NCBI RefSeq assembly: GCF_024218775.1
Contig: NZ_CP100404.1
Location: forward strand, 1,736,001-1,800,000
Length of the DNA: 64,000 bases
Source: Haloarcula marina
Lineage (GTDB): Archaea > Halobacteriota > Halobacteria > Halobacteriales > Haloarculaceae
Direction of reading: 5' to 3'
Made by a program: the position numbers and the translations under genes. Shown here one piece after another: positions 1 through 7,713 of the stretch (position 1 is the stretch's first letter; each line of letters opens with the position of its first letter). Below the pieces are notes generated by a model. It did not search any database. It worked only from the letters and a program-made list of their open reading frames with translations, and was not told the origin of the DNA.

Positions 1-185
1 GTTGGCCATGACGTAGGCGAACTCGAACCGCCCTTCCCCTTCGACTGTGCCTCTTCGCGATACTGTTCGATGATGTGCTCCGGGACGCTCCCCGTCTCGA
101 ACAGTAGTCGGCCGACGAGGGTACTCTTCCCGTGGTCGACGTGGCCGATTATCGCGAGGTTCTGGTGTGGTGTGTGGGAATTCAT
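1..185 (-). pseudogene. EF-1A-like GTPase 5' fragment with frameshift (window edge)
   Basis: Read leftward from the ATG at 185, the product begins like archaeal translation elongation factor 1[21 protein letters not shown] (G1/P-loop GHVDHGKS), then [20 protein letters not shown] and KGKGG. At about position 28 one base is missing relative to the family. The expected continuation FEFAYVMxN is present only after a one-base shift; in the original frame it reads [10 protein letters not shown]-1A delivers aminoacyl-tRNA to the ribosome, so a frameshifted copy cannot be the essential gene and is probably a decayed duplicate. The rest lies outside the window, so the length is unknown. A sequencing error is the alternative. 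The tyrosine recombinase 0.7 kb away fits a region of rearrangement. Confidence 0.72.
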
Positions 186-345
186 AGGTCTAGCTCCGCG
201 TTAGTCCCACCCTCGCTGACACCATCTCGGCCGGTGCGCTCAAAGGTTAGATGACCAACAATAGGGGTGCGGCGAACGGAGAGATTTCACAGATAGTTCG
301 TCACAGATTACATTCTCGTCTCGGACCCCGTGATAATGGGAAGGG

Positions 346-354
346 GTTATATTT
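346..354 (+). promoter_or_regulatory. TATA box for the DUF7344-type gene
   Basis: The AT-rich element TTATATTTT lies about 26 nt before the ATG at 376 in an otherwise GC-rich stretch. That spacing is typical of leaderless haloarchaeal transcripts. Confidence 0.6.
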
Positions 355-375
355 TCCGACGGATTCGAATTAGTC

Positions 376-747
376 ATGGTAAATCATGAGGTAATCGGCG
401 GGCGATTGACTGATGACGAAGTGTACGACCTATTGAGTCACCCGCACCGCATCAGCGCCATTCGATGCCTCCGTCGGCAGGACGAAGCCGTCTCGTTCAA
501 CGAGTTGGCAGAATACATCGCGATGGAAGTCGAACCGGACGGCGATATTCGGAACGGAGAGTTGATTGGGCGAATCAAGACGCAACTACATCACGCACAC
601 CTCCCGAAGTTGCTCGACGCGGGCGTCGTCGAGTTCTCTCAGGAAACTGACCTCGTGCGGCTCACCGCCGAGGAGGAACTCCGGCCGTTTTTCACCGAAG
701 TCTCGCGAATCAAAGTGACCACGCAACTCACGGCGGCGGACTGGTAG
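376..747 (+). CDS. DUF7344-type winged-helix protein
   Basis: This 123-residue soluble protein looks like a haloarchaeal DUF7344 winged-helix protein. LTDDEVYDLLSHPHRISAIR and the following CLRR match the usual opening helix. A recognition-helix region (residues 38-55) follows, then IGRIKTQLHHAHLPKLLDAG, the typical wing/dimer part of ArsR-like folds. No metal-binding cysteine cluster or membrane segment is seen. Family members are presumed DNA-binding regulators but their targets are unknown. It has its own TATA box with leaderless spacing and stands alone, just outside the left inverted repeat of the recombinase block. Confidence 0.8.
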   Translation: MVNHEVIGGRLTDDEVYDLLSHPHRISAIRCLRRQDEAVSFNELAEYIAMEVEPDGDIRNGELIGRIKTQLHHAHLPKLLDAGVVEFSQETDLVRLTAEEELRPFFTEVSRIKVTTQLTAADW

Positions 748-844
748 CCCGTCTCTGCGACTCTCCCCCTCGCATCCCATTATTCGACAGTGCCGCCTGT
801 GCCCTCGGTTCGTCTCGGTTTTCCCGCCACAACGCTTCCAATTA

Positions 845-866
845 GATATAGCACTATGAGATTTAT
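845..866 (+). repeat. Left copy of 22-bp inverted repeat flanking the recombinase block
   Basis: GATATAGCACTAT, then 2 nt, then GATTTAT. The same arrangement occurs in opposite orientation at 3977-3998, with 20 of 22 positions identical. The core ATAG-CA-CTAT is itself a dyad. The copy lies 51 nt beyond the stop codon of the tyrosine recombinase gene. It could be a recombination site or one end of a mobile segment. Confidence 0.65.
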
Positions 867-917
867 GTGTTCGCAGGGAACCGGATAGAGATATCCAAAA
901 ACCGATAAGTCCGGGCG

Positions 918-1958
918 CTACTGGCCCAATGAGTAGATATTCGCCTCGTAGACCTCTCGAACCCTGTTGCCCCATTCGTGTGTGTACGTGTCGATAACGT
1001 CCTGAGCCACGTCGCCGCGGAGATACTTCACGACGCCGCGGTCCCCAGTCCGGTCCCGCAGATGGGTGGTGAAGAAGTGTCGGAAGTAGTGCGGCGTGAC
1101 GTTCTCCTCGGTCCCGCCGCCCTCCCGGTACCATCCGTGTCCCCGGGCGTGCCGTTCCACGATGTGGTGGACCATATCGGGCGTTACACGCCTGCCCCAG
1201 TCCCCACTCGTCGAGACGAACAGCGGCATCGCTTCCGACCGCGTATCCGGCCGAATCGCCAGCCAGCGACGGAGGACGCGTGCCAACTCGTCGTCGACGG
1301 GAACGGTCGTATCACGTTTTCGCTTGTTCGATGCCGTCCGTTCCTCGCCGTTGAGGACGCTCCCGCGCGCGGGTTCCGCGGCGATGTAGAGCGAGTCCGG
1401 CCGACCGTCTAGGGCGGCACGAGCAGGTATCTCCGGCCGTGGACCGGGGTCTGCGAGCGAGAGGTCCCGAACGTCGAGATTACAGAGTTCCCCGACACGC
1501 ATCCCGGTCTTGAGTAAGGTGACGACGAGCGCCTGTTCCAGCGGATGTGTGACGGTATCGACGAACTGCCGCATCGACGCAACGTCTATCTCCCTGCGCG
1601 TGGGGTCCGTGTTGATGGCCTCGTCCATCTCCTCGACGACGAGCGTCATCGGGTTCGACTCGAAGGCCCCGACCTGGGTCATGTACGCGTAGAATCGGTG
1701 GAGATAGGACGCGTACGTCGCGACGGTACTCTCGCTCGCGTCACCCCGGAGGCTGTGGACGTACGCCATACAGTCCCGATGAGACGCTTCTGCGATGGGG
1801 ACAGGCCGCCCGCCGTCTTTGAGGAAGGTTTCGAAGTCGCGCAGCACTCGTTCGTAAAACTCCCGGGTTCGCTCGCTCTTGCCGTGGTAGGTGATATCTT
1901 CGAGGAAGTAGCCGACCGGGTCGCTGACGGCGTCGGTCGACTGCGTATCGGAACTCAT
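918..1958 (-). CDS. Tyrosine recombinase/integrase (XerC/D-like)
   Basis: This 346-residue site-specific recombinase has the expected two-domain layout. An N-terminal SAM-like core-binding domain covers about residues 10-110 (repeated YxxxLRxF and TYxSYLHRFY helices). The C-terminal catalytic domain covers about 125-335. Visible catalytic residues are Arg154 in TGMRVGEL, the HxxR motif His290/Arg293 in HYFRHFF, and the YTH motif with Tyr325 and His327. A basic stretch NKRKRD near 211-216 probably supplies the active-site lysine. The start codon overlaps the end of the upstream DUF5805-type gene by 4 nt (ATGA), so the two are co-translated. The inverted repeat at 845-866, just past its stop, may be one of its sites. 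The catalytic set looks intact. Confidence 0.92.
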   Translation of the reverse strand: MSSDTQSTDAVSDPVGYFLEDITYHGKSERTREFYERVLRDFETFLKDGGRPVPIAEASHRDCMAYVHSLRGDASESTVATYASYLHRFYAYMTQVGAFESNPMTLVVEEMDEAINTDPTRREIDVASMRQFVDTVTHPLEQALVVTLLKTGMRVGELCNLDVRDLSLADPGPRPEIPARAALDGRPDSLYIAAEPARGSVLNGEERTASNKRKRDTTVPVDDELARVLRRWLAIRPDTRSEAMPLFVSTSGDWGRRVTPDMVHHIVERHARGHGWYREGGGTEENVTPHYFRHFFTTHLRDRTGDRGVVKYLRGDVAQDVIDTYTHEWGNRVREVYEANIYSLGQ

Positions 1959-2383
1959 TCCGCCAACACGTACCCCCCGTGGCGACCGCTGTATCGAACC
2001 CGACCGGCAGACTGGAGTTCCTGCATCGTCTCGTCGAGACGTTCCTCGATGTCGTCAGTCAGTGCTGCGAGGAGTTCGTCCCAGTCGTAGTGATTCCCGT
2101 CGGCGAGGACTTGCTCGACCCGCCTCTTCAGCCCGTCGACCCCTGGGGTTACGGCCGAAGAATCGGGTTCCTCTCGGTTCGGTTCGTTCACCCGCTCCGG
2201 CGTTGCAGCCGATTCGGGTGGCTCGAAGCCCTTGCGGCCCGCTTGCACCATCGTTCGGATAAATTCGCTTTGACTCATGCCAAGTTCGTCGGCGTGTTCC
2301 TGCCACCGCTCTTTCTGGTAGCGGGGGACGTACGTTCGAATCGAGACAGTCTCGTCCGCCCCGTCGTCTCCGGCCATATGCAC
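1955..2383 (-). CDS. DUF5805-type ribbon-helix-helix-like protein
   Basis: The 142-residue product has two parts. Residues about 10-50 (VSIRTYVPRYQKERWQEHAD, then LGMSQSEFIRTMVQAGRKG) resemble an RHH DNA-binding unit and match the haloarchaeal DUF5805 family. Residues about 85-142 look like a small winged helix (DWDELLAALTDDIEERLDET...GRVRYSGRHGGYVLAE). An alternative start is the second ATG at 2377. The gene overlaps the recombinase by 4 nt, so it probably acts as its regulator or accessory factor; this role is inferred from position. A TATA-like TTTATC (plus strand GATAAA, about 2425) sits upstream. Confidence 0.75.
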   Translation of the reverse strand: MHMAGDDGADETVSIRTYVPRYQKERWQEHADELGMSQSEFIRTMVQAGRKGFEPPESAATPERVNEPNREEPDSSAVTPGVDGLKRRVEQVLADGNHYDWDELLAALTDDIEERLDETMQELQSAGRVRYSGRHGGYVLAE

Positions 2384-2435
2384 CCCATGTAACCCGTGTA
2401 CTTCAAAGTAGTCCCACTAATCCAGATAAACACAC

Positions 2436-2545
2436 TTATTTGGGTGAGTAGGTGTTTCACAGGGGCCCTGACGGGACCATACGCACTGATAAAAACTCAC
2501 CTTCGGACAATCTCCGATGATTCGGAGTGTCACCTACACAAATAA
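2436..2545. repeat. Imperfect inverted repeat upstream of the DUF5805/recombinase operon
   Basis: The arm TTATTTGGGTGAGTAGGTG (2436-2454) is mirrored by CACCTACACAAATAA (2531-2545). Between them a perfect small hairpin CTCCGA-TGAT-TCGGAG lies at 2512-2527. The arrangement lies 50-160 bp upstream of the operon start, so it could be an operator region or an element remnant. Confidence 0.4.
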
Positions 2546-3777
2546 AAATAACGACGACTCGTAGCAATCGTTTCGGGTGTCCAACAGTAAGCTCCTAGTC
2601 GGGTCCCACCGCGTTCGGGGTATCACACCGACGACACTGAATGATTCTCGAAGATATCGACGCTCCACGTCGTTCGGACTATTTGACCCAGTGTGTTTGG
2701 TCCTGTGGCGCCCTCCGAGACACCGCACCCGAGTTGTTTTCGAGGCGTAATTCAGCCGACGAGGGGGAAATTCGTAGCCTCGTCAGTCCCGAGTTCAGAC
2801 TGACGAACGATACGTGCCGGTCGGCAGGGGAGCATTAGGGTCCCCCAGAGAGACAGATGCAACGGTCAATCGGCGCCGTTCAAGAGCTCCGCTCGTTCAC
2901 CCTCTGAAACGACCGTCTCCGCTGGAGGCCCACGTCGCTAGCCAGTGGGCTTCATCGATATCGACGTTCTCGTACCTCCTTCTGTCGTCCTTCTGTATCG
3001 TGTCCCCATCTGGCCGAGCGAGAGGGTGTGTCAAGGCACACTATGAGTACGGGCCGCAACGGAAATTATCCACCGTCGACGGGAGATTCCTTGTAGTGGT
3101 TCCCAAGCATCTGCCGAACTGTGTCGTCGGGACAGGCTGAGGAGAGGGATTTCGTACACTCCCGCTGTATCAACACGCCCGTACGCCATCGAGCGTCTCT
3201 TGCGTCGACGACGCGATTCATTCCTCACGGGAGAGTTATTGAGCGGCGAGGGCCGAGTTTCGGATTGCCGAGCGAAAGAAGCGTCTCCTCCGAGAACCTG
3301 CCGGACGATAGTGGGATACGGACCGTTGCAGTTCGTCTGTGGAAGACACGTCGCCACGACGTGACAAACAGTCCAGGAGTCCCGGAACCGACGAGTAAAT
3401 CGAGCGCAATCCCAAAATCCGTAGTCGGAACCACGGTCGGGACCAATGATGCGGTGAGAAGCATAGCCGTCGACGTGCTGAAATCGAAGTATCCACAGGC
3501 GGAGTCCCGAATCGTGTCTACGACGAACGTCCGCTCGGCGGTTCCTGACGCCGTATTGAGGACGACGTGCTTTCCTCCGCCTCGTGCCTCTCAGACGGAT
3601 CCGCCGTCGCGACTCACGTCCTCCTCCGCGTTCCGCCCACGGCGACGTCGTGGGCGTTTTCCCGGTCCTACGCTCGTACTCCACGAATCCAAAACGGGAT
3701 GTGCCTCGAAAATCGAGAGAGCAGTATGGGCGACGTGACACTAACTCGAACCGCTACGCGACGACGGGGGGAGATGC
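2546..3777. other. Gene-poor stretch inside the recombinase block
   Basis: About 1.2 kb without a convincing gene. Several overlapping ORFs exist on both strands but none has a recognisable domain, and third-position GC is lower than in neighbouring genes. A 65-codon plus-strand ORF at 2641-2838 has no recognisable feature. The best trace of past coding is on the minus strand at 3225-3740 (listed separately). Confidence 0.5.
3225..3740 (-). pseudogene. Possible decayed ORF (no family recognised)
   Basis: On the minus strand, one reading frame gives protein-like sequence across an internal stop at 3591-3593: about CHVAHTALSIFEAHPVLDSW upstream of the stop, then HVVLNTASGTAERTFVVDTI and a hydrophobic run AMLLTASLVPTVVPTTDFG before a stop at 3225. 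Third-position GC is about 65-70 percent, between coding and random for this genome. The opposite strand shows the Ser/Thr-rich shadow that real genes produce here. It may be a relic of a cargo gene. No family is recognised. Confidence 0.22.
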
Positions 3778-3900
3778 ATGGCTGACCCCGCGCTGGTTCG
3801 GTTGTTCATGATACTCATCGTTCTCGTCGTGATGCTCGTGGGGCTTATTGGGTCGATGTACCTCGTGAAATACCTGATTCAGGTCACCTTCGAATCGTAG
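3778..3900 (+). CDS. 40-residue single-pass membrane protein
   Basis: An ATG at 3778 follows a strong purine-rich Shine-Dalgarno-like run (GGGGGGAG, 5 nt upstream), unusual in this mostly leaderless genome. The product opens MADPALVRLF and contains one continuous hydrophobic helix (about residues 8-32: MILIVLVVMLVGLIGSMYLV), then a short amphipathic tail ending QVTFES. Function is unknown. The gene lies inside the inverted-repeat-bounded block, 77 nt before the right repeat, and is transcribed opposite to the recombinase. It could be a small cargo protein of that segment. Confidence 0.55.
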   Translation: MADPALVRLFMILIVLVVMLVGLIGSMYLVKYLIQVTFES

Positions 3901-3976
3901 TTTTCGGCGTATTTCTCGGGCTTTACTGACAGAAATATGCCACTCAACATCCTGCGCTACGGCGCATTCGCGACGT

Positions 3977-3998
3977 ATAAATCGTATAGTGCTATATC
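3977..3998 (-). repeat. Right copy of 22-bp inverted repeat flanking the recombinase block
   Basis: Read on the minus strand this is GATATAGCACTAT, 2 nt (AC), GATTTAT, matching 845-866 at 20 of 22 positions. Weaker similarity (CAAC....CCA.TT) extends outward on both copies. The two copies face each other and enclose 3,154 bp. Confidence 0.65.
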
Positions 3999-4045
3999 GA
4001 AATGGCCATGTTGAATTCTGTTTTCGCGACTGCCGTATCCGACGA

Positions 4046-4378
4046 TTATCGCCGTATCGACGGCCTCGTGCCGGTGGCAGGGAATTTCCGAAACGGCGGG
4101 TACGCCTCGCAGACGATGAGGTCGTAGCGGGGCGTTCGCGGGTCGTACCGCCGGAGCGCGCACCGGTACTGTTCTGTCGCTTCGAGGGCCGCGCGAGCGG
4201 TCGCTCGGCTTTCGAAGCGTCGTCCGGCAACGGGGACCGGTCGCTCGCCGGTCCGCCCGCAAACGACGTAGTATCGGCCGTCGTCGCTCGCAAACTGTTC
4301 GATGGATTCTCGAATCTCGACGAGTGTCGGTCCAATCTCTGGTCGGTCGACAGCGGTCGATTCCGGACGGGTCGTCAT
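4046..4378 (-). CDS. Small conserved protein paired with iron-binding protein (copy 1)
   Basis: 110 residues, soluble, starting MTTRPESTAVDRP. It overlaps the stop of the upstream substrate-binding protein gene by 4 nt (ATGA), so the two are coupled. It is a clear relative of the protein at 7714-8229. Shared positions include DDGRYYVVCGRTGERPVPV against DPDGGFVVACRESGLRPEPV, and YRCALRRYDPRTPRYDLIVCE against YRAAIRRVDPALATYDFVVSE. No known catalytic motif is seen; a conserved Cys in VVCG/VVAC is notable. Each copy follows its own siderophore-binding protein, which points to a role in iron uptake. The function is unknown. Confidence 0.75.
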   Translation of the reverse strand: MTTRPESTAVDRPEIGPTLVEIRESIEQFASDDGRYYVVCGRTGERPVPVAGRRFESRATARAALEATEQYRCALRRYDPRTPRYDLIVCEAYPPFRKFPATGTRPSIRR

Positions 4379-5595
4379 ACCTCTCCCCCGACGATGTTCG
4401 CGACGCGCTGTCGGTCGAACAACTGCTCGTCCGCGGGGATGTCCGGGTAGTGCTCGCCGTCCTCGTAGCGCGGCCACTCGCCGAACAGGTCCGGGTAGAG
4501 CTGTTTTGCGCCCATCTCTATCTGGAAGAGGTTCATTATCGGGCCCTGATAGCGCATCCCGGCGGGGACCACGCGGTCGTTTTGCACCGCGCTGAGTTGA
4601 CTCCCGACCTCGTGGTCTTCGAGGCGCTTTCGCGTCTCGGTCATGCTGTAACTCGGGGTCATCCCCCAGAGGTGGAGGAACACGTCGGGATCGGCTTCGA
4701 GCATCGCCTCGTAGTCGACAGTCCCCCACAGGCCGCTCCAGTCCTCCTCGGCGAAGGCGTCGTTCGCGCCCAGCGGTCGCGTGTCGGCCAGCCAGTAGCC
4801 CGGTTTGTTGAGGTGGTAACTGTAGAACTGACTGCCGTCGGCCGCGAGGGTCGCCCGGACGACCGTCGGTCGCTCGGACTTCGGCGGCAAGTCGGACTGG
4901 ATGGTCGAGACGAGGTCCGCGTGGACATCGGCCAGCGCCTCGTAGCGAGCCTGTTCGTCGAACACTTGTGCGACTTTCCCGAACAGGTCCCAGAGCGTGT
5001 AGTACTCGTAGTCGTCGTATCCCTCGGGCGGTGACGCCCGCGTACCGCTGTAGAAGTTCCCGAACCAGGGCGCGACCTGTTCGGCGATTTCGGTCACATC
5101 AGTCTCGTCCCAGTTGGTCTGCGTCGGCGCCCACGCGGGGTCGGCGAGGTGGACGTCGCTGTCGAGCGCGTACAGTTTCTCCTTCGAAAGGCCACCGCTC
5201 AGCGGGTCGTACAGCCCCTCCCAGTCGAAGGAGACGCCGTCTAGATGGTGCGTGTAGTGGTTCAACGTCGTCCCCGACATCTCGGGGACGTAGACGGAGT
5301 TCACGGCGTCGCCGCGGCCCAGCGCTACCGCCATGTCCGCGTACTGCGGGAAGACGGTGAACACGTCCTCCGGCGCGGCGTCGAACGTCACGTCGCCGAC
5401 CGGTGATATGCTCACGGTAGTGCTCGGGTCGGTCGCCGTCTCGGTGTCAGTCGACGACGCACCGCTGTCTGGGGTCGTCTCAGAACCACTGCCGTCGGTA
5501 CAGCCAGCTAAGAGGCCGCCAGCGACGACCGCACCGCCGTACTTCAGGTACTCCCGCCGCGTCGGTTCGGCTTCGCCTTTCCTGTCGGTTGCCAT
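4375..5595 (-). CDS. Iron-siderophore ABC transporter substrate-binding lipoprotein (copy 1)
   Basis: 406 residues. The N-terminus has a twin-arginine signal (Arg13-Arg14 in TRREYLKYGGAVVAGGLLAGC) ending in a lipobox with Cys32, then a Ser/Thr/Asp-rich linker. The protein is therefore a Tat-exported, lipid-anchored binding protein on the outer face. The body resembles the FecB/BtuF-type periplasmic binding family: DVTFDAAPEDVFTVFPQYADMAVALG near residues 65-95 and repeated W/Y-rich lobes. It most likely binds ferric siderophores or a related complex for the permease/ATPase at 5651-7665. Two iron boxes sit directly upstream and a TATA-like ATTTATTG is about 24 nt before the ATG, so leaderless, iron-repressed transcription is expected. 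Confidence 0.88.
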   Translation of the reverse strand: MATDRKGEAEPTRREYLKYGGAVVAGGLLAGCTDGSGSETTPDSGASSTDTETATDPSTTVSISPVGDVTFDAAPEDVFTVFPQYADMAVALGRGDAVNSVYVPEMSGTTLNHYTHHLDGVSFDWEGLYDPLSGGLSKEKLYALDSDVHLADPAWAPTQTNWDETDVTEIAEQVAPWFGNFYSGTRASPPEGYDDYEYYTLWDLFGKVAQVFDEQARYEALADVHADLVSTIQSDLPPKSERPTVVRATLAADGSQFYSYHLNKPGYWLADTRPLGANDAFAEEDWSGLWGTVDYEAMLEADPDVFLHLWGMTPSYSMTETRKRLEDHEVGSQLSAVQNDRVVPAGMRYQGPIMNLFQIEMGAKQLYPDLFGEWPRYEDGEHYPDIPADEQLFDRQRVANIVGGEV

Positions 5596-5598
5596 ATT

Positions 5599-5614
5599 TT
5601 TAGGCTTACCTAAA
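5599..5614. promoter_or_regulatory. DtxR/IdeR-like iron box, proximal, first binding-protein promoter
   Basis: TTTAGGC-TTA-CCTAAA lies between the TATA-like element (5616-5623) and the start codon at 5595. Its dyad resembles the bacterial DtxR/IdeR iron box (TTAGGTTAGCCTAA type). A repressor here would sit on the transcription start. Confidence 0.7.
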
Positions 5615-5634
5615 ACAATAAATGCGTTCCGGTT

Positions 5635-5650
5635 TTTAGGCTAGCCGAAA
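5635..5650. promoter_or_regulatory. DtxR/IdeR-like iron box, distal, first binding-protein promoter
   Basis: TTTAGGC-TAG-CCGAAA, a second site 36 bp from the first. It abuts the stop codon of the ATPase gene (5651). The same half-sites TTTAGGC and CCGAAA recur at 9420-9435. Confidence 0.6.
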
Positions 5651-6541
5651 TCACTCGGAGAGCGCGCCGTGCGGGGCGACGTGGGGGCCGGTCGGACTCT
5701 CGCTGTCGACGCTCGCGTCGACGTTGAACACGTCGGCGAGCAGTTGCTCGGTCACGACCTCTTTCGGCGGTCCCCAGTCGTAGGGTTCGCCGTCCTGCAT
5801 GGCGACGACGTTGTCGGCGAACCGCGCGGCCTGCCCGATGTCGTGGAGGACGATACCGACGGTGACGCCCGCTTCCTCGTTGAGGGTCCGGACGACTTCC
5901 ATGACGCGCAGTTGGTGGTGCAAGTCCAGATACGTCGTCGGTTCGTCCAACAGGAGCACGTCGGTGTCTTGAGCGAGCACCATGGCAATCCACGCGAGTT
6001 GCTTCTGTCCGCCGCTCAGGTTCGCCATCTCTTTCTCGCGCAGGTGCCCCACGCCAGCCAGTTCGATGGCTCGGTCGACCGCTTCTCGGTCGTCGTCGGT
6101 GACCGTCTCGAAGAAGCCGCGGTGCGGATAGCGGCCGTGGAAGACGAGGTCCTCGACACTGATGCTCTCCGGCGACTGATTCTCCTGAGACAGCAGCCCC
6201 AGTTTGGTAGCGAGTGTCTTCGCATCGACCGATTGCACCCGCTCGCCGTCCAACAGAACCCGGCCCGAATCGGGCGCGTGCTGGTTCGCCATCGCTTTCA
6301 GGAGCGTGCTCTTCCCGCTGCCGTTCGGGCCGACGAGGGCCGTCACCTCGCCTGCCGGGAGGAGGACTTTCTCGCACTCGACGACCGGTTCGTCGGTCGT
6401 CGGATAGCCGATTTCGAGGGCCTCGCCGACGAGTTCGCTGGACCGTGCTTCGGTAACTGTCCCGTTCGTCTCGGTCGCTTCGTCACCCGACCGCTCGTCC
6501 CGGCCGTCGCTGATATCGCGAACGTGTCCGCTTTCGTGCAT
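5651..6541 (-). CDS. Iron-siderophore ABC transporter ATPase (FecE/FepC-type)
   Basis: The start chosen is the ATG at 6541, which overlaps the permease stop by one base (TGATG) and gives 296 residues. Upstream codons in the same frame lie inside the permease gene. After an acidic 50-residue lead, the ATPase core shows Walker A GPNGSGKST (about residue 85), the Q-loop LLSQENQ, signature LSGGQKQ, Walker B VLLLDEPT and the H-loop IVLHDI. It powers import of iron-siderophore type substrates through the adjacent permease. The long acidic N-terminus is unusual compared with bacterial FecE. The gene ends at the distal iron box of the next unit. Confidence 0.93.
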   Translation of the reverse strand: MHESGHVRDISDGRDERSGDEATETNGTVTEARSSELVGEALEIGYPTTDEPVVECEKVLLPAGEVTALVGPNGSGKSTLLKAMANQHAPDSGRVLLDGERVQSVDAKTLATKLGLLSQENQSPESISVEDLVFHGRYPHRGFFETVTDDDREAVDRAIELAGVGHLREKEMANLSGGQKQLAWIAMVLAQDTDVLLLDEPTTYLDLHHQLRVMEVVRTLNEEAGVTVGIVLHDIGQAARFADNVVAMQDGEPYDWGPPKEVVTEQLLADVFNVDASVDSESPTGPHVAPHGALSE

Positions 6542-7665
6542 CAGATGCCCCCCATCGCGTCCTGCTTGCGCATCAGGAAGAGGAAGTACGGACCGCCGAT
6601 GAGGCCGGTCACGATACCGACTGGGACCTGCGCGGCGGACCCGACGACGACGCTCATGCCGAGGCGTGCGCCCACGTCGGCGGCGACCATCAGCGCCGGG
6701 CCAGCGAACAGACAGCCGACGACGAGTTGCTTGTACTCGCTGCCGACGATGTTGCGGACCATGTGCGGGACGATGAGGCCGACGAAGCCGACGATTCCCG
6801 CGACGGCGATGCTCGCGGCCGCCGCCAGCACCGCGACTCCGGAGAGCGCGAACCGGACCTTCTCGACGCTCATCCCGAGAGATTTGGCCGTGCTCTCGCC
6901 GAGTAAGAGAACGTTCAGTTGCCGGGACCCGAGCAGGGCCAGCACCATCGCGACGACGCTCCACGGGAGCGCCATGCGCACCTGCTCCCAGTCGGTCCCG
7001 GTCAGCGACCCCGTCGTCCACGCGATAGCGGACTGGACGACGCCGATGTCGTCGGCGAAGAAGAACAGCGCCGTCTGGAGGCTGCTGAAGACGGTGCCGA
7101 CGATGACGCCCGCCAAGACGAGACGGACCGGTGACGTGCCGTTCTTCCACGCGATTGCGTAGACGACGAGGAACGCGACTGCGCCGCCGAGTGCGGCGAT
7201 GAGCGGCAGGAACGTCGACAGCCCAGAGAAGACGACCAGCGTGAGCAGAATCATCAGTCCCGCCCCCGAGGAGACGCCGAGGATGAACGGACTCGCCAGT
7301 TCGTTCCGGGTGACCGCCTGAAAAATCGACCCCGAGACTGCGAGGTTCATCCCGACGAGGACGGCGACGAACACCCGCGGAAGCCGGATGTTCCAGACGA
7401 TGAGGCTCTGCTTGCTCATCTCCGGCAGGTCCGTCCCGAACAGGAAGGCCCCCCACGCCTCGAGGTTCAGGAGGACGCCGGGGTCCAGAACCGCCTGCCA
7501 CGCCTCCGCGAGCGTCATCGAGAACGTCCCGAAACTCACCTGCACGAGGCCGCCGAGGACGACGATGACGAGGCTCCCGGCACAGAGGGTCACTAGCGGA
7601 CCGTCGACCCAGTCGAACCAGCCCGCTTGCTGAGAGTCGGACGTCGAACCGGTGGTCGTCGCCAC
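6541..7665 (-). CDS. FecCD-family iron ABC permease
   Basis: 374 residues with many hydrophobic helices, typical of the FecCD/BtuC permease family (8-10 membrane segments). Landmarks include NIRLPRVFVAVLVGMNLAVSG, the classic early motif of this family; a Gly-rich ALSGVAVLAAAASIAVAGIVGFVGLIVPHMVR stretch that forms the ATPase-coupling loop; and PVGIVTGLIGGPYFLFLMRK at the C-terminus. Because the family works as a homodimer, one permease gene is enough. It lies between the small-protein gene at 7714 and the ATPase, in one transcription unit with the second binding protein. Confidence 0.94.
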   Translation of the reverse strand: MATTTGSTSDSQQAGWFDWVDGPLVTLCAGSLVIVVLGGLVQVSFGTFSMTLAEAWQAVLDPGVLLNLEAWGAFLFGTDLPEMSKQSLIVWNIRLPRVFVAVLVGMNLAVSGSIFQAVTRNELASPFILGVSSGAGLMILLTLVVFSGLSTFLPLIAALGGAVAFLVVYAIAWKNGTSPVRLVLAGVIVGTVFSSLQTALFFFADDIGVVQSAIAWTTGSLTGTDWEQVRMALPWSVVAMVLALLGSRQLNVLLLGESTAKSLGMSVEKVRFALSGVAVLAAAASIAVAGIVGFVGLIVPHMVRNIVGSEYKQLVVGCLFAGPALMVAADVGARLGMSVVVGSAAQVPVGIVTGLIGGPYFLFLMRKQDAMGGI

Positions 7666-7713
7666 GCTAGCGCACCTCCGCGTGCGGTCGGCCGCCGAGC
7701 ACCTGTCGCGGAG

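Noticed and set aside
3121-3738. 205-codon plus-strand ORF
   Set aside because: Its Ser/Thr/Arg-rich composition matches the shadow of a minus-strand coding frame; no domain is recognised and there is no promoter.
5669-7162. 497-codon plus-strand ORF over the iron ATPase/permease
   Set aside because: Antisense shadow of two genes with intact ABC transporter motifs.
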